Source: Aestuariivivens insulae
Lineage (GTDB): Bacteria > Bacteroidota > Bacteroidia > Flavobacteriales > Flavobacteriaceae
DNA length: 64,000 nucleotides
Direction: 5' to 3'
Assembly: GCF_022662195.1 (NCBI RefSeq)
Contig: NZ_JAKMCS010000002.1
Coordinates: forward strand, 62,001-126,000
Shown: positions 44,963 to 53,260 of the stretch, piece by piece
Layout of the letters: each line of letters starts with the position of its first letter
How positions within the stretch are numbered: position 1 is the first letter of the stretch
Program-made: the position numbers and the translations under genes
Notes under the pieces: model-generated
The model's input: the letters and a program-made list of their open reading frames with translations, nothing else
The model's database searches: none
What the model was told of the DNA's origin: nothing

Positions 44963-45335
44963 TAGATTAACACCTAACTTATTATAAAAAATTATAATAG
45001 GCAAATAACACCTCCAACAGGTTTTTAATATTGATATTTTACCTAAATCGTTCTTTGGCATCACTATAGTCCAAAAGTGTTTGCTCCTTGAAGTACCTTG
45101 TTTGACGAAATAATTATAAAGATTTACCCCATTAATTTACTTTCGGTTTAAAATCTATATTTTACTCTAAAGACATTACAACTACCTTGTTTTTTAATAA
45201 AATACTAAAAAAAGGATAATATAATATCTCTTTATGCTAACAATACTTCATTTAATGAGGTTTTACTTTATACTTTTGCCCCAAGACATTTTTTGAAAAA
45301 TGTTTATTTAGGTTAATTTTAGATAATAAGAGATT
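44963..45335. other. Spacer upstream of the deaminase gene
   Basis: No gene. A weak AT-rich stem-loop lies just behind araC (about 44972-45000). A near-perfect palindrome CTTCATTTAATGAGG is at 45247-45261, directly upstream of a -7 promoter element at 45271. It could be the operator for the deaminase gene. Confidence 0.4.
45271..45278 (+). promoter_or_regulatory. Putative promoter of the deaminase gene (-7 TACTTTTG)
   Basis: TACTTTTG fits TAnnTTTG, 57 nt upstream of the ATG; the palindrome at 45247-45261 covers the expected -33 region, so a bound regulator would act on it. Confidence 0.45.
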
Positions 45336-46304
45336 ATGATAGAAACAAATAGTTCAGATTGGAGGCATAGCGTTATGCCGGCCGTGTTTACATGGTTGAA
45401 AGAGTCAAAATCAGGTGCCCTTGAAATTGACCTAGATGCAACAAAAAAATACGCTGCAGATGTTTTAAAAGTTCAAGGAAAAGGAGGAAGCAGAATGGGC
45501 GGACTTGTCGGCTCCGGTACTCTGGGTGAGAACAGCCACCTAAGCACTGAACAGCGCCTTACTTTACTTAAAGCCCTTTCTGAGGTTGCTAAAGAATACA
45601 ATGTACCGTTGATTAGTGGAGCTGCGGCAGAAACTAAGGAAGAACTTGCCAAAATTGTTGAAGGTCTTGCAACGGTTGGAGTGGATACAGTCATGGTCAT
45701 GCCGCCAAAAACTAAGGCGGTTCCATCTGATGATGAAATGTATGATTACTATGAACTTGCTGAAGCAACTGCAAGAAATGTAGACGTAACAATTATGCCC
45801 TATAACAATCCTGATGCTGCTGGATATCATGCAATATCAACTGATCTTCTCCTAAGAATTTCTGCTCTACCTAATGTAACTGCTCTTAAAATATCGACTA
45901 TAGATGTTTCAATTATTGAAACTTTGATGTTAGAAAACAAAGATTTAAAAGTTTTGGCAGGGGTTGACACAGTTACTGTACACGCAGGACTTGCTGGAGC
46001 AAGTGGTGGTATTACAGGTGTAGGTGTTATCTTCCCAAAAGCAAGCGTTACTATGCAGGAGCATGTTTTAAATGGAGAATGGGCTGAGGCAAACAAAATT
46101 TCTCAGGCTTTAAATTCCATATCATATCTGGATGGTCAGCCGTTACTTATGGAATATCTTAAGTTTGCCATGGGTATTCATCATAATGATATAGCTGGAG
46201 GGCTTCGTACCTACGGTATAAAATTAACTCAACAGCAAATTGATGATGTTCAAGCAAGATATACCCTAGCAAAAGAAAGACTTGAAGCTTTAGACTTATT
46301 GTAG
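45336..46304 (+). CDS. DapA-family lyase, probable 1-pyrroline-4-hydroxy-2-carboxylate deaminase
   Basis: 322 residues of the DHDPS/N-acetylneuraminate-lyase TIM barrel: GTLGENSHLS (the GTTGE site with Leu replacing the second Thr), Y156 in MPYNNP and the Schiff-base K185 in TALKIST. The pathway next door needs a DapA-family enzyme that deaminates and dehydrates the pyrroline product to 2,5-dioxopentanoate; this supplies it. It is monocistronic, on the opposite strand from the operon. A true dihydrodipicolinate synthase is less likely. Codon choices look slightly different from neighbours, but I did not quantify that. Confidence 0.85.
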   Translation: MIETNSSDWRHSVMPAVFTWLKESKSGALEIDLDATKKYAADVLKVQGKGGSRMGGLVGSGTLGENSHLSTEQRLTLLKALSEVAKEYNVPLISGAAAETKEELAKIVEGLATVGVDTVMVMPPKTKAVPSDDEMYDYYELAEATARNVDVTIMPYNNPDAAGYHAISTDLLLRISALPNVTALKISTIDVSIIETLMLENKDLKVLAGVDTVTVHAGLAGASGGITGVGVIFPKASVTMQEHVLNGEWAEANKISQALNSISYLDGQPLLMEYLKFAMGIHHNDIAGGLRTYGIKLTQQQIDDVQARYTLAKERLEALDLL

Positions 46305-46330
46305 TCTAACACTTTCAAACATTCAAATAG

Positions 46331-46500
46331 AAGAGATCGTCTAAAAAGTAATTTTTAGGCGATTTTCTTTTTTTCATATATGTGAAGTTCCTAAAATCCT
46401 TCATTTTTAGTTAAAAGTTTCAAGGAACAAGTACTTAAAGTTGTTCTAAATTGCTAAACTGTATTTTTAAGGTTATGTGCCATTGCAATCAGCCCTATTT
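46331..46500 (-). mobile_element. Truncated remnant of the IS1182-type element
   Basis: It matches 28338-28508 over 170 nt with, by eye, five substitutions and one single-base deletion. It keeps the left IS end and the last codons of the transposase and then stops abruptly, so the rest has been lost. It lies 26 nt after the deaminase stop codon. Confidence 0.85.
46338..46374 (+). terminator. IS-derived terminator behind the deaminase gene
   Basis: GTCTAAAAA/TTTTTAGGC stem followed by GATTTTCTTTTTTT on the plus strand. It is the first plausible terminator for the deaminase gene, 34 nt after its stop, and lies wholly inside the IS remnant. Confidence 0.6.
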
Positions 46501-46641
46501 ATATATTATAACAAAACAGGCTAACAACAATAATTGTTATATACACAAGGTATTGCTATGTTCAATGAATGATTTTACAAATTCTCAACATTTATAAGTA
46601 TCTTGTAACGATATTACCACCTACTTATTAGAATAAAAAAT

Positions 46642-47169
46642 ATGAACAAAGACATTGAAATACTTTGGTATGACCTGCACATGGAGCTTTACAATTTTAT
46701 TCTAAAACGGATAAAAAACGAGGATGACACCAAGGATATTTTACAGGATGTTTTTTTTAAGGTACAGACCAAAATAGATTCCTTAAAAGACACATCCAAA
46801 CTCACGTCGTGGGTATACCAAATTACCAGAAACACGATAATAGACTTCTTTAGAAAGAAGAAACATGTGGATGAAGATATATCTTCCATAGAGTTACCTG
46901 AGAACGAAAACGACGACATGGTTTACAAAAGCTTGTCCAGTTGCATTAATGGTAAAATAAATACCCTTTCGAAAACATATAAAGAAGCTATTTTACTTAC
47001 TTCCTTTTGCGATTTTACACAGTTACAATTGGCCGAACGTGAAAACATATCATATTCTGGAGCCAAATCCAGAGTTCAACGTGCCAAAGACATTTTAAAA
47101 AATGAAATCTTAGATTGCCCTAATGTTGAAGTGGATTCCAAAGGAAAGATTATAGACTTCTTGAAATAA
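46642..47169 (+). CDS. sigZ: RNA polymerase sigma factor, SigZ-like ECF
   Basis: 175 residues with sigma region 2 (LYNFILKRIKNEDDTKDILQDVFFKV...WVYQITRNTIIDFFRKKK, about 16-75) and region 4 (LSKTYKEAILLTSFCDFTQLQLAERENISYSGAKSRVQRAK, about 107-147). The C-terminal DCPNVEVDSKGKIIDF tail is characteristic of the SigZ family. No anti-sigma gene is adjacent, in agreement with SigZ being an unusual ECF factor. The PhzF gene starts 47 nt after its stop on the same strand, so the two may form a unit. Confidence 0.88.
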   Translation: MNKDIEILWYDLHMELYNFILKRIKNEDDTKDILQDVFFKVQTKIDSLKDTSKLTSWVYQITRNTIIDFFRKKKHVDEDISSIELPENENDDMVYKSLSSCINGKINTLSKTYKEAILLTSFCDFTQLQLAERENISYSGAKSRVQRAKDILKNEILDCPNVEVDSKGKIIDFLK

Positions 47170-47173
47170 TTTT

Positions 47174-47199
47174 GCGTCTTTTTGGATTCAGTAGCGTCT
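47174..47199 (+). promoter_or_regulatory. GCGTCT-N14-GCGTCT direct repeat before phzF-like gene 1
   Basis: Two GCGTCT hexamers start 20 bp apart, ending 17 nt before the ATG at 47217. The same hexamers with the same 14-nt spacer precede the second PhzF gene. Confidence 0.45.
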
Positions 47200-47216
47200 T
47201 ATTAAAAACTCCAACA

Positions 47217-48119
47217 ATGAAAAACCGTATTGTTTATCAAATAGATTCCTTTACCAGAGAAAAATTTAAAGGCAACCCCGCTGGGGTCGTACTTCATGCC
47301 AATGGACTCTCCGACCTACAAATGCAACAAATTGCCAGAGAATTGAACAATTCTGAAACCGCCTTTTTGTTTTCTGCCGACCAACAGGGCATTGATGGTG
47401 AAATTAGATATTTCACCCCAACCACTGAAGTGCCTTCTTGCGGCCATGCCACCATAGCAACTGGCTATGCCTTAGCTATGGAAAAAAAAATGGGTTCCTG
47501 TGTGCTTAAAATGAAAACACAAATTGGCGTGTTGCCCATAGAAATTCACGAAAAGGAAAACGACTATAGTATTTCGATGACACAAGGCGCATTTAGTTTA
47601 TCACCAGAGTTTGATGAAAAAACCACAAATGCAATCGTGTCAAGCCTAGGGCTTTCTGAAACGGACAGACTTAATAACTGTCCTATACAAATTGCGTCTA
47701 CCGGACACTCTAAAGTTATGATTGGCATTAAATCCCGCAAAAAGCTAAATGCCCTATCACCAAAAATGGATGCCTTAAAAACCATAAGCAGTCAAATTGG
47801 ATGCAATGGCTACTTTGTTTTTACGTTCGATTCCAATGACAAAGACATTTTAACCTATGGCAGAATGTTTGCTCCTGCTATTGGTATCGATGAAGATCCC
47901 GTAACAGGAAATGCAAATGGCCCCCTAGGCGGTTATTTAATTCAGAATGAAATTATAAAACCCCACAACAACCTCTTTGAGTTTACAGGAAGGCAAGGTG
48001 AACAGATGGGACGTTTGGGAGAGATTAATGTACAGGTTAGTATTGAAAACCAAGTCCCATCAACGATTAAAATAAATGGTGAAGCGGTTGTTATTTTCAG
48101 AACAGAGCTTTTTCTATAA
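47217..48119 (+). CDS. PhzF family isomerase-like protein 1
   Basis: 300 residues from the ATG at 47217 (MKNRIVYQIDSFTREKFKGNPAGVV); an upstream in-frame start reads through the direct-repeat spacer and is rejected. The catalytic glutamate is E47 in NNSETAFL, with VPSCGHATIATGYAL and DPVTGNANGPLGGYL of the fold also present. PhzF enzymes isomerise a small acid in phenazine synthesis; no other phenazine genes are here, so its substrate differs. It is the first of two tandem paralogues. Confidence 0.88.
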   Translation: MKNRIVYQIDSFTREKFKGNPAGVVLHANGLSDLQMQQIARELNNSETAFLFSADQQGIDGEIRYFTPTTEVPSCGHATIATGYALAMEKKMGSCVLKMKTQIGVLPIEIHEKENDYSISMTQGAFSLSPEFDEKTTNAIVSSLGLSETDRLNNCPIQIASTGHSKVMIGIKSRKKLNALSPKMDALKTISSQIGCNGYFVFTFDSNDKDILTYGRMFAPAIGIDEDPVTGNANGPLGGYLIQNEIIKPHNNLFEFTGRQGEQMGRLGEINVQVSIENQVPSTIKINGEAVVIFRTELFL

Positions 48120-48151
48120 TTGGCCTTAAAAGTAAATTACAATAAAAAACT

Positions 48152-48177
48152 GCGTCTTTTTTATCCATTCTGCGTCT
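48152..48177 (+). promoter_or_regulatory. GCGTCT-N14-GCGTCT direct repeat before phzF-like gene 2
   Basis: Same hexamers and same spacing as at 47174-47199, here ending 30 nt before the ATG at 48208. A shared binding or promoter element, or a decayed dispersed repeat of the GCTAAG/GCGTCT type. Confidence 0.45.
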
Positions 48178-48207
48178 GTACAATAAACAACCTTTAAAGT
48201 ATAGATC

Positions 48208-49077
48208 ATGAAATTGAAAGTTAATATAGTAAATGCCTTTATAGATAATGGTAAAGGCGGAAATCCAGCTGGCGTTGTCCTTAATGCAGATGATTTAACA
48301 ACAGCGAAGAAACTTGAAATTGCAAAAAAAGTAGGCTTATCTGAAACCGCCTTTGTATCGCAATCCAATCAAGCCGATTTTAAATTAGATTTCTTCACGC
48401 CCACAAGACAAATTGCCCATTGCGGCCACGCAACTATAGCCGTGTTTTCCCTACTTAAGCAACTTGGCAAATTACAAAAAGTAGCGTCCTCAAAAGAAAC
48501 TATCGATGGCATTCGTAACATTCGTTTGAAAGGTGATCTTGCATTTATGGAACAATCTGCACCAATATATACCAATGTTTCAGAAGATAGAGCAACCATT
48601 TTATCTTCATTGGGGCTAGCATCTTCAGATCTTATTGAAGGCGCCCCTATACAACTGGTCAACACGGGCAACTCCTTTATTATTATTCCTGTGGAACGCG
48701 CAGATAGCCTTAAAAACATACAACCTAACCATGAGCTCATCTCTAAGATAAGCAACAAATATAATTTAATAGGGTTCTATGTCTTTACTACTCATACCAC
48801 GGACAATACATACAACGCCACCACAAGAATGTTTGCACCCCGATATGGTATTCCAGAAGAAGCTGCAACAGGTATGGCTGCAGGTCCGTTGGCCTGCTAT
48901 CTTCATGATATGCTCAAGGTAAAAAAGGAAAATTATATGATTCAACAAGGAAAATATATGACACCTCCATCTCCTAGTGCAATACAAGTAGAGCTTTTAA
49001 AAGAAAACGGTAAAATTATAAGTCTTATGGCAGGAGGGAAAGGCATTGTTACCAAAGATTTTGAAATTGAATTATAA
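48208..49077 (+). CDS. PhzF family isomerase-like protein 2
   Basis: 289 residues. PhzF fold with the catalytic glutamate E46 in GLSETAFV, GNPAGVV (19-25), IAHCGHATIAVFSL and GIPEEAATGMAAGPL. It is clearly diverged from the preceding paralogue and so is probably an old duplicate with a different substrate. The 88-nt gap contains the direct repeat. A strong bidirectional terminator follows. Confidence 0.88.
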   Translation: MKLKVNIVNAFIDNGKGGNPAGVVLNADDLTTAKKLEIAKKVGLSETAFVSQSNQADFKLDFFTPTRQIAHCGHATIAVFSLLKQLGKLQKVASSKETIDGIRNIRLKGDLAFMEQSAPIYTNVSEDRATILSSLGLASSDLIEGAPIQLVNTGNSFIIIPVERADSLKNIQPNHELISKISNKYNLIGFYVFTTHTTDNTYNATTRMFAPRYGIPEEAATGMAAGPLACYLHDMLKVKKENYMIQQGKYMTPPSPSAIQVELLKENGKIISLMAGGKGIVTKDFEIEL

Positions 49078-49103
49078 AAACAATGTGCCTTAAATAAGGC
49101 ATA

Positions 49104-49137
49104 AAAAAAGAGAACCTATTTTTAGATTCTCTTTTTT
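49104..49137. terminator. Bidirectional terminator between phzF gene 2 and tRNA-Met
   Basis: AAAAAAGAGAA and TTCTCTTTTTT form a perfect 11-bp stem with T-tracts on both strands, so it serves the plus-strand phzF gene and the minus-strand tRNA. Confidence 0.8.
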
Positions 49138-49139
49138 AG

Positions 49140-49212
<73 letters not shown>

Positions 49213-49223
49213 ATATTGGACTG

Positions 49224-49253
49224 CAAATATACAATCCTTTTTAACTTTATCAA
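49224..49253 (-). promoter_or_regulatory. tRNA-Met promoter
   Basis: Minus-strand TTG (49253-49251), 19-nt spacer and TATATTTG (49231-49224), the best Bacteroidota-type -33/-7 pair in the window, 12 nt upstream of the tRNA 5' end. Confidence 0.65.
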
Positions 49254-49271
49254 GCATAAATATAAAAAAAA

Positions 49272-49454
49272 TTAGTCTTCCATTCTATTTGCCTGAAATT
49301 CTGTTAATTCTGAACTCATAAATTTAACAGAAACCTGAATAGGGTTACAGCATACTTCACAATCTTCTACGTATGACTGCTTAGCTATGGAACTATCCAA
49401 TAACATTGAAATGGTTTGCCAGCAATATGGGCAGGTAAAATAATGCTCAATCAT
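49272..49454 (-). CDS. CPXCG small cysteine-rich protein
   Basis: 60 residues. The C-P-x-C pair (CPYC, Cys 8 and 11) and a second pair CEVC (Cys 32 and 35) form the zinc-ribbon-like pattern of the Cys-rich CPXG family (PF14255 type). No signal peptide; cytoplasmic. Function unknown. It is read towards the tRNA gene, 65 nt after the LRR gene terminator. The short length is normal for the family. Confidence 0.82.
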   Translation of the reverse strand: MIEHYFTCPYCWQTISMLLDSSIAKQSYVEDCEVCCNPIQVSVKFMSSELTEFQANRMED

Positions 49455-49472
49455 AATTGCCTTAAAATAATA

Positions 49473-49510
49473 AAAAAGGGTAAACAGCCTTAACTATTTA
49501 CCCTTTTTTA
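49473..49510 (-). terminator. LRR gene terminator
   Basis: AAAAAAGGGTAAA and TTTACCCTTTTTT form a perfect 13-bp stem; on the minus strand it is followed by six T. It is 22 nt after the LRR gene stop and separates it from the CPXCG gene. Confidence 0.8.
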
Positions 49511-49532
49511 ACTAACTAATTACTTAAAACTA

Positions 49533-50372
49533 TTATTCTTTTTCTATATCCATTTTAGCAGTTGCTTTCTGGTTTTGCAATTCCAAGAATAACATATCTG
49601 GAGGTGTACTTCTCGATCTGTTGGAAATGCTAGTAATATCTTGGTTCAAATTGTTATCGCTAACCATTATAGTGTTCAAATTCCTTAAGTTCACCAATTC
49701 CATAGGAAAATCTCCCGTAAACTCATTACTCGACAAAATCAACTCTTGTAAATTGGTTAATTGAGCAAGCTCCACTGGAATTTGCCCCTCCATTTTATTA
49801 TCAATAAGGCTTAACTTTTCCAAGTTAGATAAAGCATAAATTTGATTAGGGATTGTACCTGTTAAAAAATTACTTCCTAACATCAACTCCTTTAATTTGG
49901 TTAATCCCATAAGTGACTCTGGAATATTACCAGTTAATTTATTACTGTACAACTGTAATGATTCTAATTTTTGTAGCTCACCCAATTCATTTGGAATGTT
50001 TCCTTCTAAACTATTCATAAAAAGCCCTAAAGACGTTAACTCTTTTAAGTTTTTAATTGTTGAAGGAATGGTTCCACTTAATTTGTTGAAACCTAAATTC
50101 AATTTTCTTAAGGCTGTTAAATTCCCTATTTCTTGAGGAATTGTACCTTGAAGGTTGTTAAAATGTAAATTTAATTCAACGACTTTATCATCTTGAACTT
50201 TTACGCCGTACCAAGTATCGATTGATGCTTCCAAATCCCATGATGTGCTCCATTCACTCCCATTGGCAGCCTTATAAAGGGCTATGAGCGCATCTTTTTC
50301 AGTTTGTAAAACGCCAGCAAATGTATACAAGGAAACAAATAAGCAGGCTAGTGTTAGCTTTAAGGTTTTCAT
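49533..50372 (-). CDS. Secreted leucine-rich repeat protein (plant-type repeats)
   Basis: 279 residues with a cleavable signal peptide (about 1-19). After a cap of the kind that precedes such repeats (LYKAANGSEWSTSWDLEASIDTWYGV) come about seven repeats of 24 residues of the L-x-x-L-x-L-x-x-N-x-L-x-G-x-I-P type (about 64-235). No C-terminal anchor or T9SS sorting domain is visible. Probably a periplasmic or surface binding protein; ligand unknown. It is monocistronic with a strong terminator. Confidence 0.88.
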   Translation of the reverse strand: MKTLKLTLACLFVSLYTFAGVLQTEKDALIALYKAANGSEWSTSWDLEASIDTWYGVKVQDDKVVELNLHFNNLQGTIPQEIGNLTALRKLNLGFNKLSGTIPSTIKNLKELTSLGLFMNSLEGNIPNELGELQKLESLQLYSNKLTGNIPESLMGLTKLKELMLGSNFLTGTIPNQIYALSNLEKLSLIDNKMEGQIPVELAQLTNLQELILSSNEFTGDFPMELVNLRNLNTIMVSDNNLNQDITSISNRSRSTPPDMLFLELQNQKATAKMDIEKE

Positions 50373-50466
50373 GGTCGAATAAATTTGGGATTAATTCTCC
50401 TACGAAGATAGCCAATAAACGATGTACAAACTATTTTAATCGATAAAATACACTAAATTTTAACAT

Positions 50467-52380
50467 TTAACATTCCGTAAACTGCTCGATTTCCAGCTGA
50501 ATGTCTTCCCATTTTTGCATCAATTCTTGCAAATTGGTTTTCATTTTTTGGTAATTATCAAAGAAATTAGGTTGTGAAGTTACCTTTTCATAATTAATTT
50601 CAAGCTCCAGATCAATGGCCTTAATCTCTTTTTCCAACTCACCAATTTTGGCTTCCACATTGCTCAATTTATTATTTAGGGACTTTAACCGCTTTTGGTC
50701 TTCGTAAGATTGTTGCTTTTTTTCCTTAGGAGTTTCCTTTACTACAGTTCGCTTTTCAACCTCACGCAAGTTTTCAACATTACGTGATTCCAGATAATAA
50801 TCTATATCACCTAAATATTCTTTAATTCTCTGGTCTTTAAACTCATAAACCTTATTTGTTAAACCTTGCAGAAAATCACGGTCGTGAGATACGACTATTA
50901 AGGTACCACCATAACGCTTTAATGCTTCCTTTAATACATTTTTAGATTTTATATCTAGGTGATTTGTAGGCTCATCCATAATCAAAACATTAAATGGCTG
51001 TAGCATCAATTTGGCTAAGGCCAATCTATTTCGTTCACCTCCAGAAAGCACCCTTACATATTTTTCTACGTCATCTCCCCTAAACAAAAACGACCCCAAA
51101 ATATCCCTTACTCTACTCCTATTGGTCTCGTTTGCGGCATCAATCATGGTATCAAGAACCGTTTTGTTTCCGTCTAAATACTCAGCCTGATTTTGGGCAA
51201 AATACCCTAACTGTACATTATGTCCTAAGTTTAAATTTCCATCATGCTTAATTTCACCTACTATAATTTTGGCCAATGTAGATTTACCTTGCCCGTTCTG
51301 TCCCACAAAGGCTGTTTTACTATCACGTTCAATAAGTAGGCTAACACCTTTCAATACCTGATTTTCACCATAATTTTTAGCAACATGTTCTGCCTCCACA
51401 ACAACCTTACCTGGCGTTACAGATACGGGAAAGTTTAAGGTCATTACGCTATTATCATCTTCATCTACTTCAATACGCTCTATTTTATCCAATTTTTTGA
51501 TAAGCGATTGGGCCATGGTTGCTTTTGAAGCTTTAGCTCGAAACTTTTCAATAAGCTTTTCGGTTTGCTCAATCTGTTTTTGTTGATTCTTTTGTGAAGC
51601 CAATTGCTGTGTCCTAAGTTCTTCACGCAATATCAAATATTTGGAATAAGGTTTTGGATAATCGTAAATACGTCCCAATGAAATTTCAATGGTCCTATTG
51701 GTTACATTATCCAAAAACATTTTATCATGGGACACAATAACTACAGCTCCTGCATAATTTTTTAAAAAGCCTTCCAGCCAAATTATAGATTCAATATCCA
51801 AATGGTTTGTAGGCTCATCCAACAATAGAATATCATTGTTTTGCAAAAGCAATTTAGCCAGCTCAATACGCATGCGCCACCCTCCAGAGAAGGTATCGGT
51901 AAGTTTATCAAAATCCTCACGCTTAAACCCTAAGCCTTGTAAAATCCTTTCGGTATTGCCTTGATAGTTATACCCTCCTAATATTTCATATTGATGCTGG
52001 AGCTCATTTACATCTACCATAAGCTGATGATAGGTTTCACTCTCATAATCGGTACGTTCGGCCAATTGGGTATTAATATCTTCCAGCTTGGCTTCCAGTG
52101 CTTTTATTTCGGTAAATGCTTCGTAAGATTCCTCTAAAACCGTTCTACCAAAATCAAAATCGATATCCTGCTTTAAAAATCCAATTTTTAGTGCTTTATC
52201 TGTGGCTATCTGCCCTGTATCCGGTTCCATTTCGCGGGATAAAATCTTGAGCATGGTCGATTTTCCAGCTCCATTTTTACCAATAAGCCCAACGCGGTCG
52301 CCATTGCCTAATTTAAAGGTTATGTCTTCAAAAAGGAATTCGCCCTGAAACGAAATTGATAAGTTATGGATATTCATCAT
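50467..52380 (-). CDS. ABC-F family ATP-binding protein
   Basis: 637 residues with two ATPase domains and no membrane part: Walker A GLIGKNGAGKST and VGQNGQGKST, signatures TFSGGWRMR and VLSGGERNR, Walker B LLLDEPTNHLD and LIMDEPTNHLD. The C-terminal coiled coil (about 545-635) is as in Uup-like members. ABC-F proteins act on ribosomes, relieving stalled translation; some give antibiotic resistance. Here the Uup-like layout suggests a housekeeping role. Confidence 0.95.
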   Translation of the reverse strand: MMNIHNLSISFQGEFLFEDITFKLGNGDRVGLIGKNGAGKSTMLKILSREMEPDTGQIATDKALKIGFLKQDIDFDFGRTVLEESYEAFTEIKALEAKLEDINTQLAERTDYESETYHQLMVDVNELQHQYEILGGYNYQGNTERILQGLGFKREDFDKLTDTFSGGWRMRIELAKLLLQNNDILLLDEPTNHLDIESIIWLEGFLKNYAGAVVIVSHDKMFLDNVTNRTIEISLGRIYDYPKPYSKYLILREELRTQQLASQKNQQKQIEQTEKLIEKFRAKASKATMAQSLIKKLDKIERIEVDEDDNSVMTLNFPVSVTPGKVVVEAEHVAKNYGENQVLKGVSLLIERDSKTAFVGQNGQGKSTLAKIIVGEIKHDGNLNLGHNVQLGYFAQNQAEYLDGNKTVLDTMIDAANETNRSRVRDILGSFLFRGDDVEKYVRVLSGGERNRLALAKLMLQPFNVLIMDEPTNHLDIKSKNVLKEALKRYGGTLIVVSHDRDFLQGLTNKVYEFKDQRIKEYLGDIDYYLESRNVENLREVEKRTVVKETPKEKKQQSYEDQKRLKSLNNKLSNVEAKIGELEKEIKAIDLELEINYEKVTSQPNFFDNYQKMKTNLQELMQKWEDIQLEIEQFTEC

Positions 52381-52671
52381 AGAAATGTAACTTTTATTAC
52401 TGAGTCTTTATTGCAAAAACTTATTTTTGCAAACAGATTTAAAATTTAAAAAATAGGCTTAGTTATAAGCGCTCATTTTTTAAAACACGTTTGCAAAAGT
52501 ACATGAATTTTTTCATTTGAAAATTCACAAAAACCAAATGAAAAAATTATATGGACTATCAAAGCGATGCCCTGCGCCTGCCAAAGGGAGATTAATAAAG
52601 TGAAACTAAATTTTGTAAATTTTTAAATAGAAAATTTAGTTTTTTTTTCAGAAGAAAAGTACAAAAATATT

Positions 52672-53055
52672 ATGTTTAAAAAAGGTAATAAATTATACAG
52701 TATACTAACAGGAACCTGTCCTAAATGTCATCGGGAATCCATGTTTAAAAACAAAAACCCCTATATTCTTAGTGAACTATTGGATATGCATGAAACTTGT
52801 AGCCATTGCCATACCAAGTACAAAATAGAACCCTCGTTTTTTTACGGAGCTATGTATGTGAGTTATGCTGTTGGTATTGCTTTTGCTACGGCTGCGTTTA
52901 TGATTTCTTTTTATGTTTTTAATGCTAATATTAATATTGTTTTCGCTTCAATAGTCGCCACATTGGTAGTATTCCTCCCTATTATTATTAGGCTTTCCAG
53001 AAATATTTGGATTAACTTTTTTATGCATTACGACAAATCGTTGGCTAAGAAATAA
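52672..53055 (+). CDS. DUF983 family membrane protein
   Basis: 127 residues. N-terminal zinc-ribbon-like pairs (CPKC at 15-18; CSHC at 43-46), then two membrane segments (about 62-82 and 86-105). DUF983 is a small family found in many Bacteroidota and alphaproteobacteria; its function is unknown. Divergent from the ABC-F gene across 291 nt in which I see nothing else. A long hairpin follows the stop. Confidence 0.82.
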   Translation: MFKKGNKLYSILTGTCPKCHRESMFKNKNPYILSELLDMHETCSHCHTKYKIEPSFFYGAMYVSYAVGIAFATAAFMISFYVFNANINIVFASIVATLVVFLPIIIRLSRNIWINFFMHYDKSLAKK

Positions 53056-53068
53056 TGTTTTGGGCGTT

Positions 53069-53135
53069 ACCATAACAGGTGACCGAGACATCGCAATCAA
53101 TTTGACAAAGCTCTCTAGAAGTCACCTGTTATGGT
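53069..53135. repeat. Long perfect hairpin after the DUF983 gene
   Basis: ACCATAACAGGTGAC (53069-53083) and GTCACCTGTTATGGT (53121-53135) are exact inverted repeats of 15 bp around a 37-nt loop. There is no T-tract, so it is not a normal terminator. The wording resembles dispersed repeats seen in other flavobacterial spacers (recollection). Confidence 0.65.
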
Positions 53136-53260
53136 CGGGCTTTACATTGCAATCTTTTTCGGTTAATACAAATCATATTTTTTAAACTGAGGTGACAACC
53201 GCTTCATTTAAAGAGATTTCATTAATGAAAAAGGATTTCCATTACAATCCCTAACGCAAT

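Noticed and set aside
45336-46304. 4-hydroxy-tetrahydrodipicolinate synthase of lysine synthesis
   Set aside because: The GTTGE motif is altered and the genomic context is a hydroxyproline locus that needs exactly one DapA-family deaminase.
53069-53135. Rho-independent terminator of the DUF983 gene
   Set aside because: Loop of 37 nt and no T-tract on either side.
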